Part shown: piece after piece, positions 1 to 8,663 of the stretch | Position numbering within the stretch: the stretch's first letter is position 1 | Layout of the letters: each line of letters opens with the position of its first letter | Notes under the pieces: generated by a model | Seen by the model: only the letters and a program-made list of their open reading frames with translations | What the model was told of the DNA's origin: nothing | Databases searched by the model: none | Program-made: the position numbers and the translations under genes | Assembly: GCA_000754455.1 (NCBI GenBank) | Contig: JNSE01000034.1 | Location: 1 to 29,016 of the forward strand | DNA from: an actinobacterium acAMD-2 | GTDB taxonomy: Bacteria; Actinomycetota; Actinomycetes; UBA12327 | Direction of reading: 5' to 3' | Length of the DNA: 29,016 nt

Positions 1-94
1 CTTGCTGGAGCACAAGACTCCAACGCAACCACGGACCCGAGCGAGTGTCACAGCACCAACTTACCGACCGCTACCCCAACGCAGCCACCGCTAC
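1..94. other. Partial intergenic stretch downstream of comF
   Basis: No gene is visible in these 94 bases. The only structure I can point to is a small inverted repeat, TGGAG at 6-10 and CTCCA at 18-22 around a 7-base spacer. It has no clear T-run on either strand, so I do not call it a terminator. In related actinobacteria the next gene is a ribosome hibernation factor followed by secA, but neither is within the window. Confidence 0.3.
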
Positions 95-754
95 CTATCG
101 TCGACGCGGACCGCACACTGCCGCTACGCCTACCACCCAATAGCCACCGGCCTCTAACGCACGAACCGCTTCAGCCGATGTGGCACCCGAAGTCACGATG
201 TCATCAACAACCACGACCGGCATGTTTCCTCGCGCAGCTTCATGAGCTCCTCCGCTGGCGACAAATGCACCGGCGAGATTGCGTTGTCGTTGATCAGCGG
301 TGAGACCGACTTGATCACGCAGCGGTTGGCGTACCCGCAGAACGGATTCCACTAGTGAGCCGTTTCCCAGTTCTCGACATGCGGCATGAGCAAGTTCAGC
401 CACCGTTGACCGGCCGCGTCGGACCAGATTCATTCGTCGAGAGGGAACAGGCACGAGCTGCACAGCAGGTACCGCACTATCGACCGTGGCTGCGACTGAT
501 CGCACTGCGCCTCCTAAGGCTGCGCCCAACGGGGTGGCTAGCGATGTGCGACCACGGTCTTTGTGCATCAAGACCAGCCTGCGTGCGGGACCTTCATAGG
601 CCGTGGCGGCTATCACGGGGACATGAACCGGGTGATGAACCACCCGGGGAACCGATCGAAGAAGGGTGACGCAGCAGGCCGGACATGGGCTGACATCCGG
701 CGCTCCACATCCCGCACACGACAGTGGGGCGACAAGTTGAGCCCACGCATGCAT
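95..754 (-). CDS. comF: ComF family protein, phosphoribosyltransferase-like
   Basis: This is a cytoplasmic ComF/GntX-type protein, with an N-terminal zinc finger joined to a type I phosphoribosyltransferase fold. ComF takes part in DNA uptake in competent bacteria; its job in actinobacteria is not established. From the chosen ATG at 754 the product is 220 aa. The Cys4 finger (CAGC ... CPAC) begins 12 residues in, and the PRPP-binding signature VVVVDDIVTSGAT lies near the C-terminus. The family is usually 210-240 aa with the finger about ten residues from the start, which favours 754. The frame stays open upstream to a GTG at 883, only 6 bases beyond the lpqB stop, with another ATG at 808. None of the three starts has a good Shine-Dalgarno sequence, so the start is uncertain. 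It is the last gene of the mtrA-mtrB-lpqB-comF run. Confidence 0.85.
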   Translation of the reverse strand: MHAWAQLVAPLSCAGCGAPDVSPCPACCVTLLRSVPRVVHHPVHVPVIAATAYEGPARRLVLMHKDRGRTSLATPLGAALGGAVRSVAATVDSAVPAVQLVPVPSRRMNLVRRGRSTVAELAHAACRELGNGSLVESVLRVRQPLRDQVGLTADQRQRNLAGAFVASGGAHEAARGNMPVVVVDDIVTSGATSAEAVRALEAGGYWVVGVAAVCGPRRR

Positions 755-889
755 GGTGGCACGTAGTGAGGCGCGCGCAGGGGTCGGGAACAAGTGATCG
801 GAGGACATGGGAGCACTATGAGGGCGCGCGAGGTGTGGAGTGGACAGGTCGAATCTAAACGGGGTTCTCAGGGCACTGGCCACACCGAA

Positions 890-2581
890 TCAACCCGGAT
901 AGGCCGGTGACTTTCCACGCGCAACACTCAATCGCCATCCCAACCCCGAGTTTTCCCAGACGCCACTTGGCGCTTCAACAAGCAGTGCACTACCTGGTGC
1001 CGCTGCAATCGCTGACATGGACGGCACACCGCCGGCCGCACTCACATCTGGCGTCCCCACACTGACGGAGTAGACCTGAGTCACTCCCGTGCGGGAACTG
1101 CCGATCACCACAGCTGTGTTGGCGTCGTTCCACGCGCAATCAACAATGGAAGCAAGAGTATTTTGAATCAGTTGTGGCGATTCCAATTGATACTGCCCCC
1201 CAGAACGCACGATGCGCGTCAGGTACACCTGTCGCTGACCACCCGAGGACGCGATCACTAGTGCGCGAGCGCCATCTCGAGCCACACGAACAAGCACAGG
1301 TGTTGCCAGGCCATTCACCCGAACCCGCGACACGTTTCCGGACGCCTTGATGATGCGTACAGACCCTTGACTAGCCACCCAAAGGTCACCGGCCAGCGAG
1401 TAAGAAAGGGAGAGCGCTGCTCGTTGTCCGGTCACGGGGCTTACCTGGGAATCTGACTTCAGGTCAGCAAGGTAGATCGTTGACTCGGTCCCAGGGACGG
1501 ACACTGTTGATCCAGCTCGAGATTGGGATAGGTCCACGGCAATACGTCCTAGCCGCACGGACCCTTCGCCGAACACCCCTGCGACTGGAGCAATGCCTGC
1601 TGTCGTGACTTGGTTCAGCCGCCTACCCACGACGACAAATGCACTGGACTTTGCCGACAAGCCGTCAGGATCGACACCAGCAAAGTCTTTGCGGGACAAC
1701 ACATCACCTAGTCCAGCAAGAGGCAAGGGCTGCCTATTAACGGTGATGCGAACCGCCGTTACCGTTTCAATACTGGTCACGGTCCACACGATCTGAGCCG
1801 CCAGAATGCGTCGCTGACTGTCAGTTGCCGCGAGGGCTTGTTGGGTGAGGTCCACAACAGCCGTTGTTCCTTCAATAGGTACCGCGTCAATATCTAACTT
1901 GGTGCCGCGAGGCACCGCCGTGCGAACAGCCGGCGCCAGCCAGTCCGAGGGTCCGGTCAACAGGCCGCGCACCAGCGCAGTGAGCAAGCCACGTCGGTCA
2001 ATGGGAACAAGAATGCGATCGGGCACCAATCGAGACTCTTCGGCATTGAGAAAATAACGCTCAGCGCTGGTATATACCCGATTCAAGGTGGTGGGGGTCA
2101 GTAACAGGCCATCGCGCACGCCGTCAATGCGCCATTGCCCGTCTACTTGTCGCACCGTGAAGTCAGTATCAAGTTGACTATTTCTTGGACTAGGCACGTA
2201 GGTTCCGACCGCGCTCAATTGCCCCACTTGCGGTTCAGAGAGCAGCACACGCGAACCGCGACGCACTAACTGCAAACCATTGGAATCGTTGATGATCGTT
2301 GCCCCTGTCGCGGGGTTCCAGCTTTCGGTCACTTCCGGAGCTAAGTAAGCGCGAGCGACTGCATAGTCATCTGACGCACTGACATTGGCTTGCAAAAAAC
2401 CAGAGACAATTTCCACAGGCGAATCCCCCACCCGAGGGGGGCGAACCACTGGGACCACCGCATCAAAGGAATTTCCACCGCTGACGTTTGCTCCAAGGTT
2501 GACCGGTCCGCTGGTGGGCACACTCGCGCACCCAGCGAGAAAAAGTGTCGCTGACAAGATCACGAGAGCGAGGCGCTTCAC
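890..2581 (-). CDS. lpqB: Lipoprotein LpqB, MtrB-associated, with GerMN domain
   Basis: LpqB is an actinobacterial lipoprotein on the outer face of the membrane that, in mycobacteria, interacts with the sensor kinase MtrB and modulates MtrA signalling. The 563-aa product starts with a lipoprotein signal: K2-R3, a hydrophobic stretch, then the lipobox LAGC with Cys18 as the lipidated residue. A GerMN-type domain lies at about residues 195-290 (GLLTALVRGLLTGPSDWL onward). The remaining 250 residues are beta-rich, consistent with the propeller-like C-terminal LpqB domain. Length is normal for the family. The ATG overlaps the mtrB stop codon by 4 bases (2578-2581), so translation is probably coupled. 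Family assignment rests on sequence character plus position directly after mtrB. Confidence 0.95.
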   Translation of the reverse strand: MKRLALVILSATLFLAGCASVPTSGPVNLGANVSGGNSFDAVVPVVRPPRVGDSPVEIVSGFLQANVSASDDYAVARAYLAPEVTESWNPATGATIINDSNGLQLVRRGSRVLLSEPQVGQLSAVGTYVPSPRNSQLDTDFTVRQVDGQWRIDGVRDGLLLTPTTLNRVYTSAERYFLNAEESRLVPDRILVPIDRRGLLTALVRGLLTGPSDWLAPAVRTAVPRGTKLDIDAVPIEGTTAVVDLTQQALAATDSQRRILAAQIVWTVTSIETVTAVRITVNRQPLPLAGLGDVLSRKDFAGVDPDGLSAKSSAFVVVGRRLNQVTTAGIAPVAGVFGEGSVRLGRIAVDLSQSRAGSTVSVPGTESTIYLADLKSDSQVSPVTGQRAALSLSYSLAGDLWVASQGSVRIIKASGNVSRVRVNGLATPVLVRVARDGARALVIASSGGQRQVYLTRIVRSGGQYQLESPQLIQNTLASIVDCAWNDANTAVVIGSSRTGVTQVYSVSVGTPDVSAAGGVPSMSAIAAAPGSALLVEAPSGVWENSGLGWRLSVARGKSPAYPG

Positions 2582-4194
2582 GAGGATTCGCCCTCACTCG
2601 TTACGGCACGATCTGCTGGCTCCAGCTCTACCGGAGATCCATGCAGCACCGTGCCCACCTTTCGGGGCAACGTCAGACGGAAGACGGCACCACGTGCAGG
2701 CTGACCCCACGCCTCTAGCCAACCACCGTGCAGTCGAGCATCCTCAAGAGCGATGGACAAACCCAATCCCGATCCACCAATCGTGCGAGCCCTCGACGGA
2801 TCAGACCGCCAAAAGCGATTGAACACCAGCGAAGACTCACCAGGTCGCAGGCCGACACCGTGATCGCGGACTGCAACGGCAACAGCCTGGTCATCCGCAC
2901 CAATGGTGACCACAATCGGCTTACCATCACCGTGTTCAATGGCATTGACCACTAAGTTACGGATCACCCGCTCAATGCGCACTGCGTCCATATCGGCCAA
3001 GCATGGCTGATCAGGCTCGTTGACGGAGACCACCGAACCCTTGGCTTGAGCTAGCGGAGCAGCAGCCTTGATCACTCGCTCAGTCAGCATGCGCAAGTCA
3101 ACACCTTCGGCATCCAAGATCGCCTGGCCAGAGTCAAACCGACTGATTTCGAGTAGTTCGGTAAACAGCTCCTCGAATCGATCAAGTTGCTCGGTCAAAA
3201 GTTCGGCTGAACGTGATGTCGCCGGATCGAGTTCATCTTTGTTCTCGTAGATCAGATCCGATGCCATCCGGATAGTGGTTAGCGGCGTGCGTAGTTCGTG
3301 TGACACATCAGCGACGAAGCGGCGTTGGATGCGAGACAGGGCTTCCAATTGGCGAATCTGTTGCTTGATGTTGCCCGCCATGGAGTTGAATGCAGTGGCC
3401 AATCGTGCAAGTTCGTCCTCACCCCGCACACGCATACGTTCTTCGAGGCGTCCAGCGGCCAATCGCTCAGCCACATCAGCAGCAATACGCACGGGCTTGA
3501 GGATCAAACGCGTGAAGAAGCCAATGATGAAAGCCAAAAGCAGCACCAAGATGATGCCGGCGAATGCGCTACTACTTTGCACGAGGTCAAGAGTGCGCTG
3601 TTCGCTTTCCGTGGAGTACACGTAGAACAACTCGTACGTACCCAAGTTAGGTATCACTAGCGGCGCACCAACGGCTAACCCTGGACCCGAGGAACCATCG
3701 GCATAAAGGATCTTGGTGTACGAATACGCCAATGCTTTTTGTTGCGCCACCGCTATTCGCAGTTCCTCCGGAACGCTCGCTTCTTCAATCGCACCAGATC
3801 GACGTTCAGGAACTGTCGTTGTTCCACTCCCAGGGTTCGCTAGCAAAAGGACGTCATAAAGCGGTGGGGAGCCGGCACGATTAGAAAGCTCGGTGGAAAT
3901 CTGATCAATGAGTTGACCGGCACCCGCCTGCTGGGTCAAGTCCGAAGAGTCGGCTAGCTGCTGTGCCGAGCGCACACCAGAAGTGGCCTCTGCAACCGAG
4001 TTTTTGACCTTGGTCTCCAACAATCCGGTACGAATGCGACTGACCAGCAGGGTTCCGGTGAGGATGACCACGATCAGCGAAACCATCACCGTGGAGGCGA
4101 CCACTCGCAATTGGAGGGAGCCGAACCATCGGTTGCGAAGGACTCTTAACGGCCGTGGCATCCATCGACGTCCGCGTACCGTTGCTTTGGTCAT
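2578..4194 (-). CDS. mtrB: Two-component sensor histidine kinase MtrB
   Basis: MtrB is the membrane sensor kinase of the MtrAB system, which links cell-wall state and division to transcription in actinobacteria. The 538-aa product has a first membrane segment at about 31-52, an extracytoplasmic sensor region at about 53-209, and a second membrane segment at about 210-230. A HAMP linker follows at about 231-283. The H-box SHELRTPL carries the phospho-accepting His299. The ATPase domain shows an N-box (NLVVNAIEHG), a G1 box (DHGVGL, 444-449) and a G2 box (GGSGLGLS, 473-480). All catalytic elements are present. It overlaps mtrA upstream and lpqB downstream by 4 bases each, so the three genes form one translationally coupled unit. 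Confidence 0.96.
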   Translation of the reverse strand: MTKATVRGRRWMPRPLRVLRNRWFGSLQLRVVASTVMVSLIVVILTGTLLVSRIRTGLLETKVKNSVAEATSGVRSAQQLADSSDLTQQAGAGQLIDQISTELSNRAGSPPLYDVLLLANPGSGTTTVPERRSGAIEEASVPEELRIAVAQQKALAYSYTKILYADGSSGPGLAVGAPLVIPNLGTYELFYVYSTESEQRTLDLVQSSSAFAGIILVLLLAFIIGFFTRLILKPVRIAADVAERLAAGRLEERMRVRGEDELARLATAFNSMAGNIKQQIRQLEALSRIQRRFVADVSHELRTPLTTIRMASDLIYENKDELDPATSRSAELLTEQLDRFEELFTELLEISRFDSGQAILDAEGVDLRMLTERVIKAAAPLAQAKGSVVSVNEPDQPCLADMDAVRIERVIRNLVVNAIEHGDGKPIVVTIGADDQAVAVAVRDHGVGLRPGESSLVFNRFWRSDPSRARTIGGSGLGLSIALEDARLHGGWLEAWGQPARGAVFRLTLPRKVGTVLHGSPVELEPADRAVTSEGESS

Positions 4195-4868
4195 GCGCCG
4201 CCGGCCTTGTACCCCACTCCGCGAACTGTTACGACGATGTCCGGAGCTTCAGGGTCGTGCTCAATTTTTGAACGCAATCGCTGGACGTGGACGTTGACTA
4301 ACCGAGTATCGGCAGCGTGCTTGTACCCCCACACCTGCTCAAGAAGTGCCTCGCGCGAAAACACTTGGCGAGGGGATTTCGCCAAACACATGAGGAGGTC
4401 AAATTCCAGAGGGGTCAACATGATCCCCACGCCATCGCGGCGCACGCTGTGGCCAGCAACATCAATGACCAAGTCACCGATGTTGAGCATCTCTACAGTC
4501 TCTGGCTCAAGCCGGCGAATCCGGGCCCGAATGCGAGCGACCAACTCTTTGGCCTTGAAGGGCTTCATGACGTAGTCGTCAGCGCCTGTTTCCAATGCCA
4601 AGACCACGTCAACGGTGTCGGTGCGTGCGGTCAGCATGATGATCGGGACCCCAGACTCAGCTCGAATCTGGCGACAAATCTCAATGCCATCCTTGCCCGG
4701 GAGCATGACGTCAAGCAGAACTACATCTGGCTTGGAATCACGAAACGCGTCAATGGCCTTGTCACCGTCGGAACAAAAGGAAGGTTCAAGACCTTCGCTG
4801 CGCAAGACAATGCCCAACATTTCAGCAAGAGAGAGGTCGTCATCAACGACCAGCACGCGACCCTTCAC
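4191..4868 (-). CDS. mtrA: Two-component response regulator MtrA
   Basis: MtrA is the OmpR/PhoB-family DNA-binding response regulator phosphorylated by MtrB; in actinobacteria it controls cell-wall, division and osmotic genes. The 225-aa product has a receiver domain with the acidic pocket D9-D10-D11, phospho-accepting D53 (VVLLDVMLPG), T80 and K102 (MKPF). A C-terminal winged helix follows (LTPLEFDLLMCL ... RQVFSREALLEQVWGY ... LVNVHVQRLRSKIE ... VRGVGYKAG). The start is a GTG at 4868 just before RVLVVDDD, the expected N-terminus. It is the first gene of the operon, so the 63-base gap 4869-4931 probably holds at least part of its promoter, although I cannot assign -35/-10 boxes with confidence. 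Confidence 0.97.
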   Translation of the reverse strand: MKGRVLVVDDDLSLAEMLGIVLRSEGLEPSFCSDGDKAIDAFRDSKPDVVLLDVMLPGKDGIEICRQIRAESGVPIIMLTARTDTVDVVLALETGADDYVMKPFKAKELVARIRARIRRLEPETVEMLNIGDLVIDVAGHSVRRDGVGIMLTPLEFDLLMCLAKSPRQVFSREALLEQVWGYKHAADTRLVNVHVQRLRSKIEHDPEAPDIVVTVRGVGYKAGGA

Positions 4869-4931
4869 GCGCCTATCGTCCCACTCTTACTCTGGAATGA
4901 ACAGATGGACCCTCACCCAGCAGGCTTATCG

Positions 4932-6215
4932 TTAGTGAGCAGGTTCCCGGCTTGGCACTTCAAGCAAGCCAGTTCGGTCTAGGGCTAGTCGAACAATCAG
5001 GCCAAGCACCGCCCCGATGATCGCAAATGGAGCGATGTCCATCCCTGCCCCAGCCACGATGAGGAGCGCGAGCAAGGCTGACGTAAACGGTAATTTCAGG
5101 GCGGCTGCTGTTGATGCTGCGATCCCGACCACCACCATCGCGGTAAGGCTCAAAGATGGAAAGACCAATGTCAGCACAGTCGCTGTGGCCACACCCAGGA
5201 ATACGGCGGGGAAAATCGGCCCCCCTCGAAATCCCGAGCCCAGCGCAAAGCCATAGGCGATGAGTTTGGCGATAACCACCAACAGCACCGTTGAAACGGA
5301 TGTCAGCGTCAAGATCTCGGCCATGCCTTCCTGGCCAGAAAACATCACCGCGTCAATGGACGCATCGCTGCTTGAACGAACAAGCAGTGCCAGACCGCTG
5401 GTGATAACTGCAGTTGATACAAGGGCAACGAGCGCGTAACGACGGGCGAGAACAACTACTCGCACTCCGATCCCTCGCGCCAGCAATGCAACGGCCGCCG
5501 CCGCAACGGCAATAGCCAGTGCGCCTACCAGATCAATTACGCGAACTTGTGTATAGCTCGCAAGCCCATCAACAGCGAGGCTGTGTGTTCCTAGGCCGGT
5601 AAATGGACCGACGCCAACTTGCACGAGGTATCCCGCAGCCAAAGCAACAAAAGCGGGTATCAAGATCATCGCCGGCAGCGCACCCATAGCCGCAAACTCA
5701 AGGAGAACAAAGCCTGTCACAAAGGGGTTGCCAAAAATTGCTCCAATAGCTGCCACTCCCCCCAACACCATGGCGAATTGCTGCGCTTGCTCTGACTGTT
5801 TGCGAACCAGGAAAGCAGCGATCGCGGTGCCGCAAGCAATCAACGGAGCTTCTGGGCCCAAGGACAACCCACAGATGATGGTTCCGACCGCGGCCAGAAT
5901 CACGGATCCGACAACAGCGGGCCTGACATCAAAATGGAAACCATCGAGTGGACCAAGCCCGGTCTTGCCTGGCAACTTCCACGCGGCCGCAACACAGGCG
6001 GCACCCACCAACGGACCGAGCACAATGAGCCACCACGGTGGCTGGTCATAACCCAACGACTCGGGGAGATTCTCCCAGAGCGCTGTTTGGCCGAGCGAAA
6101 TAACTGCGAGGAACAGCGACGCGGCAATCGCACCGACCACGCCAAGCCCGGCTGCCAGAAGCAAGGCCTTCGGGGAAGTGACCGGTCGCGAGGTGTCAAC
6201 TTCGGACGTTGGCAA
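4932..6215 (-). CDS. ClC-type ion transporter, YfeO-like
   Basis: This is a polytopic inner-membrane protein of the ClC chloride channel/transporter superfamily. The first conserved loop reads SLGPEAP instead of the classical GREGP, keeping the gating Glu. The second reads SGFRGGPIFPAVFLGV. Both are close to what I recall of Escherichia coli YfeO, as is the N-terminal LWENLPESLG segment, so I place it in the YfeO-like branch, whose ion is not firmly known. About ten hydrophobic segments are visible. The frame is open to a GTG at 6272, but that start lies 47 bases inside ahcY. The first start codon beyond the ahcY stop is a TTG at 6215, giving 427 aa, which I use here with low certainty about the start. 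In M. tuberculosis the corresponding position is occupied by tmk. Confidence 0.85.
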   Translation of the reverse strand: MPTSEVDTSRPVTSPKALLLAAGLGVVGAIAASLFLAVISLGQTALWENLPESLGYDQPPWWLIVLGPLVGAACVAAAWKLPGKTGLGPLDGFHFDVRPAVVGSVILAAVGTIICGLSLGPEAPLIACGTAIAAFLVRKQSEQAQQFAMVLGGVAAIGAIFGNPFVTGFVLLEFAAMGALPAMILIPAFVALAAGYLVQVGVGPFTGLGTHSLAVDGLASYTQVRVIDLVGALAIAVAAAAVALLARGIGVRVVVLARRYALVALVSTAVITSGLALLVRSSSDASIDAVMFSGQEGMAEILTLTSVSTVLLVVIAKLIAYGFALGSGFRGGPIFPAVFLGVATATVLTLVFPSLSLTAMVVVGIAASTAAALKLPFTSALLALLIVAGAGMDIAPFAIIGAVLGLIVRLALDRTGLLEVPSREPAH

Positions 6216-6225
6216 TGCAGCAGCC

Positions 6226-7668
6226 TTAGTAGCGGTAGTGATCAGGCTTATACGGACCCTCAATGTGGACACCGAGGTATTCGGCCTGCTTCTTGTTCAA
6301 CTCAGTCAATTCCACACCCAGTGCACCGAGGTGCAAACGGGCAACCTTCTCGTCCAAATGCTTGGGCAAGGTGTACACGCCAATGGGGTATTGCTCGGTG
6401 CGGACAAAGATTTCAATTTGTGCCAGCACCTGGTTGGTGAAGGAGTTGGACATCACAAAGGATGGGTGCCCGGTGGCATTGCCCAAGTTCAGCAGGCGAC
6501 CTTCCGACAAAATAATGATCGAGTGGCCGTCGGGGAACGTGAACTCATCAACCTGTGGCTTGATCGTGTTGCGCTTAACGTTTGGCAACGCGAACAGACC
6601 AGCCATGTCAATCTCATTATCGAAGTGCCCGATGTTTCCAACAATGGCCTGGTGCTTCATTTGGCTCATGTGCTCGGCGGTGATGACGTCGTAGCAACCC
6701 GTAGCGGTCACAAAGATGTCAACGACTCCGATGACATCCTCAATGCGCGCGACCTGGTAGCCATCCATTGCAGCCTGGAGCGCACAGATGGGGTCGACTT
6801 CCGTGACGATGACGCGAGCGCCTTGGCCTCGCAATGACTCAGCGCAACCCTTGCCCACGTCGCCGTAGCCGGCAACAAGCGCGACCTTTCCACCGATCAA
6901 GACGTCAGTGGCGCGGTTAATGCCGTCGATCAGGGAGTGGCGACATCCGTACTTGTTGTCAAACTTGCTCTTCGTGACGGAGTCGTTGACATTGATGGCC
7001 GGGAACAGCAACTTGTCATCGCGGAACATCTCGTAGAGGCGGTGCACACCCGTGGTGGTTTCTTCCGTGACACCCTTGATGCCAGCGGCCACGGCCGTCC
7101 AACGGTTGGGGGTTTCCTTCAACGTATTCGCCAGCAGGGCCAAGATCACTGCGTACTCTTCGCTGTCTTCAGGACCGGCCTGGGGAACGAAATTCGCTTC
7201 TTCGAATTCCTTGCCCTTGTGAACCAACAGCGTTGCGTCGCCGCCATCATCAAGAATCATGTTCGGTCCGGCACCATCGGGCCACAACAAAGCTTTTTCA
7301 GTGCAGTCCCAATACTCCTCGAGCGTCTCGCCCTTCCACGCATAAACGGGCACACCGGCTGGAGCATCAACCGTTCCGTTGGGGCCGACCACCACTGCAG
7401 CGGCTGCGTGGTCCTGCGTTGAGAAAATGTTGCATGACACCCAACGCACATCGGCACCGAGTTCGACAAGGGTTTCGATCAAGACTGCGGTCTGCACCGT
7501 CATGTGCAAAGAACCCATGATGCGCGCACCCGTGAGTGGCTTGTCTTTGCCAAATTCACTACGCATGGCCATCAAGCCAGGCATCTCGTGCTCAGCCAGA
7601 CGGATCTCATTGCGTCCGAAGTCAGCCAGGGATAGATCGGCGACCTTAAAATCGGGCGCAGCACTCAT
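6226..7668 (-). CDS. ahcY: S-adenosylhomocysteine hydrolase (adenosylhomocysteinase)
   Basis: This NAD-dependent cytosolic enzyme splits S-adenosyl-L-homocysteine to adenosine and homocysteine, relieving product inhibition of SAM-dependent methyltransferases. The 480-aa product carries the N-terminal substrate-domain signature GSLHMTVQTAVLIETL, the catalytic stretch VNDSVTKSKFDNKYGCRHS, the NAD-binding loop GYGDVGKGCAESL and the C-terminal tail KPDHYRY that reaches the partner subunit's NAD site. It is full length for the long type found in actinobacteria. The ATG at 7668 is preceded by a strong ribosome site (GAGGAGA, 7 bases upstream). The gene stands alone, with about 80 bases to the metal transporter gene upstream. 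Confidence 0.98.
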   Translation of the reverse strand: MSAAPDFKVADLSLADFGRNEIRLAEHEMPGLMAMRSEFGKDKPLTGARIMGSLHMTVQTAVLIETLVELGADVRWVSCNIFSTQDHAAAAVVVGPNGTVDAPAGVPVYAWKGETLEEYWDCTEKALLWPDGAGPNMILDDGGDATLLVHKGKEFEEANFVPQAGPEDSEEYAVILALLANTLKETPNRWTAVAAGIKGVTEETTTGVHRLYEMFRDDKLLFPAINVNDSVTKSKFDNKYGCRHSLIDGINRATDVLIGGKVALVAGYGDVGKGCAESLRGQGARVIVTEVDPICALQAAMDGYQVARIEDVIGVVDIFVTATGCYDVITAEHMSQMKHQAIVGNIGHFDNEIDMAGLFALPNVKRNTIKPQVDEFTFPDGHSIIILSEGRLLNLGNATGHPSFVMSNSFTNQVLAQIEIFVRTEQYPIGVYTLPKHLDEKVARLHLGALGVELTELNKKQAEYLGVHIEGPYKPDHYRY

Positions 7669-7748
7669 GGGGTTCTCCTCAAGTAAGGCGGTGGCACATC
7701 GTTAGGAGCATTGTTTCAGGTTGTTCGTGGGATTGCTCAGGGGACTGC

Positions 7749-8663
7749 TTACTTATTGCGATCGATATCTGGCTCTAAATAGATCATGCAGGTCACCGGA
7801 ACAGCGGCACGGACCCGAGCTTCAGCATCATCAATAGCCACCGCGATCGAACCGGACGTCCCATCATCAACAACAGCCACCTTGGCAACGACCAGTAATT
7901 CGTCAGGTCCCAAATGCAAGGTCCTGACGTGAATTACCCGCTCAATCACGCCTGAATCGGCCAGGGCAGCCTCAATGGCGAGCTGGTATTCGGGCAAGGC
8001 CGACTCCCCTAAGAGCAGGCTATTCATTTCCACTGCCAGGAAAACGGCGATAACAATCAGCAGGATTCCGATGGCCATCGAGCCCAAACCGTCGAAGCGC
8101 CCATCCCCTGTGATTGTCGCCACACTGATGCCCACGAGAGCCAAAACCAGACCGATCAGGGCACCGAGGTCCTCCAACAGCACTACCGGGAGTTCGGGGC
8201 TTTTGTTAGACCGAACGAACTTCAACCACGGCTGGGAATTCCGCGTCTTGTTCGATTCGACGATGGCGGTCCGGAAAGAAAATGTCTCCGCGACGATGGC
8301 GAAAATGAGAACGCCGATAGCCCACTGCGGTGACTCCAACGGTTCCGGTTCGTGAAATTTATGCCAGCCTTCATAGGCGGCAAACAATCCACCCACCGTA
8401 AACAAGACGATCGACACCACAAAGGCGTACACATAACGTGACCGACCGTAACCAAACGGATGAGAATTAGTCGCAGGACGTGTGGCTCGTTTGCCACCAA
8501 CAAGTAGCAACACTTGATTGCCTGAATCAGCGAGCGAGTGCACACCCTCAGATGCCATGGACGACGAACCTGTCACGGCTGCGGCAGCAAACTTAGCCAC
8601 TGCGATGGCAAGGTTGGCCGACAGCGCAGCGATGACCGCCTTGGTGCCCCCGTCAGCACTCAC
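7749..8663 (-). CDS. Cation diffusion facilitator (CDF) family transporter
   Basis: This is an inner-membrane divalent-metal exporter of the CDF/SLC30 family, most likely acting on zinc or a related ion by proton antiport. The 304-aa product has about six membrane segments. The second contains the metal-site motif VHSLADSGNQ with H42 and D46, and HPFGYGRSRY precedes the third. In the fifth, where most members have an H/D-xxx-D pair, it reads LLEDLGALIG (E164, D165), a pattern I associate with the SLC30A9-like branch. A cytoplasmic C-terminal domain follows (about 220-300; VIHVRTLHLGPDELLV). The start overlaps the SIS-isomerase stop by 4 bases, so it is coupled to the manB cluster although no functional link to mannose metabolism is obvious. 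Confidence 0.9.
   Translation of the reverse strand: MSADGGTKAVIAALSANLAIAVAKFAAAAVTGSSSMASEGVHSLADSGNQVLLLVGGKRATRPATNSHPFGYGRSRYVYAFVVSIVLFTVGGLFAAYEGWHKFHEPEPLESPQWAIGVLIFAIVAETFSFRTAIVESNKTRNSQPWLKFVRSNKSPELPVVLLEDLGALIGLVLALVGISVATITGDGRFDGLGSMAIGILLIVIAVFLAVEMNSLLLGESALPEYQLAIEAALADSGVIERVIHVRTLHLGPDELLVVAKVAVVDDGTSGSIAVAIDDAEARVRAAVPVTCMIYLEPDIDRNK

Noticed and set aside
6..22. TGGAG...CTCCA hairpin as a terminator after comF
   Set aside because: It has a short stem, a 7-base loop and no T-run on the minus strand, so there is too little support.
852..872. GAACCCCGTTT as a LexA/SOS box before comF
   Set aside because: It is only a half-match to the actinobacterial GAAC-N4-GTTC pattern; the second arm is shifted and incomplete.
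4317..4982. 221-codon plus-strand frame opposite mtrA
   Set aside because: It is antisense to a complete, motif-rich response regulator gene; length alone reflects codon bias in GC-rich DNA.
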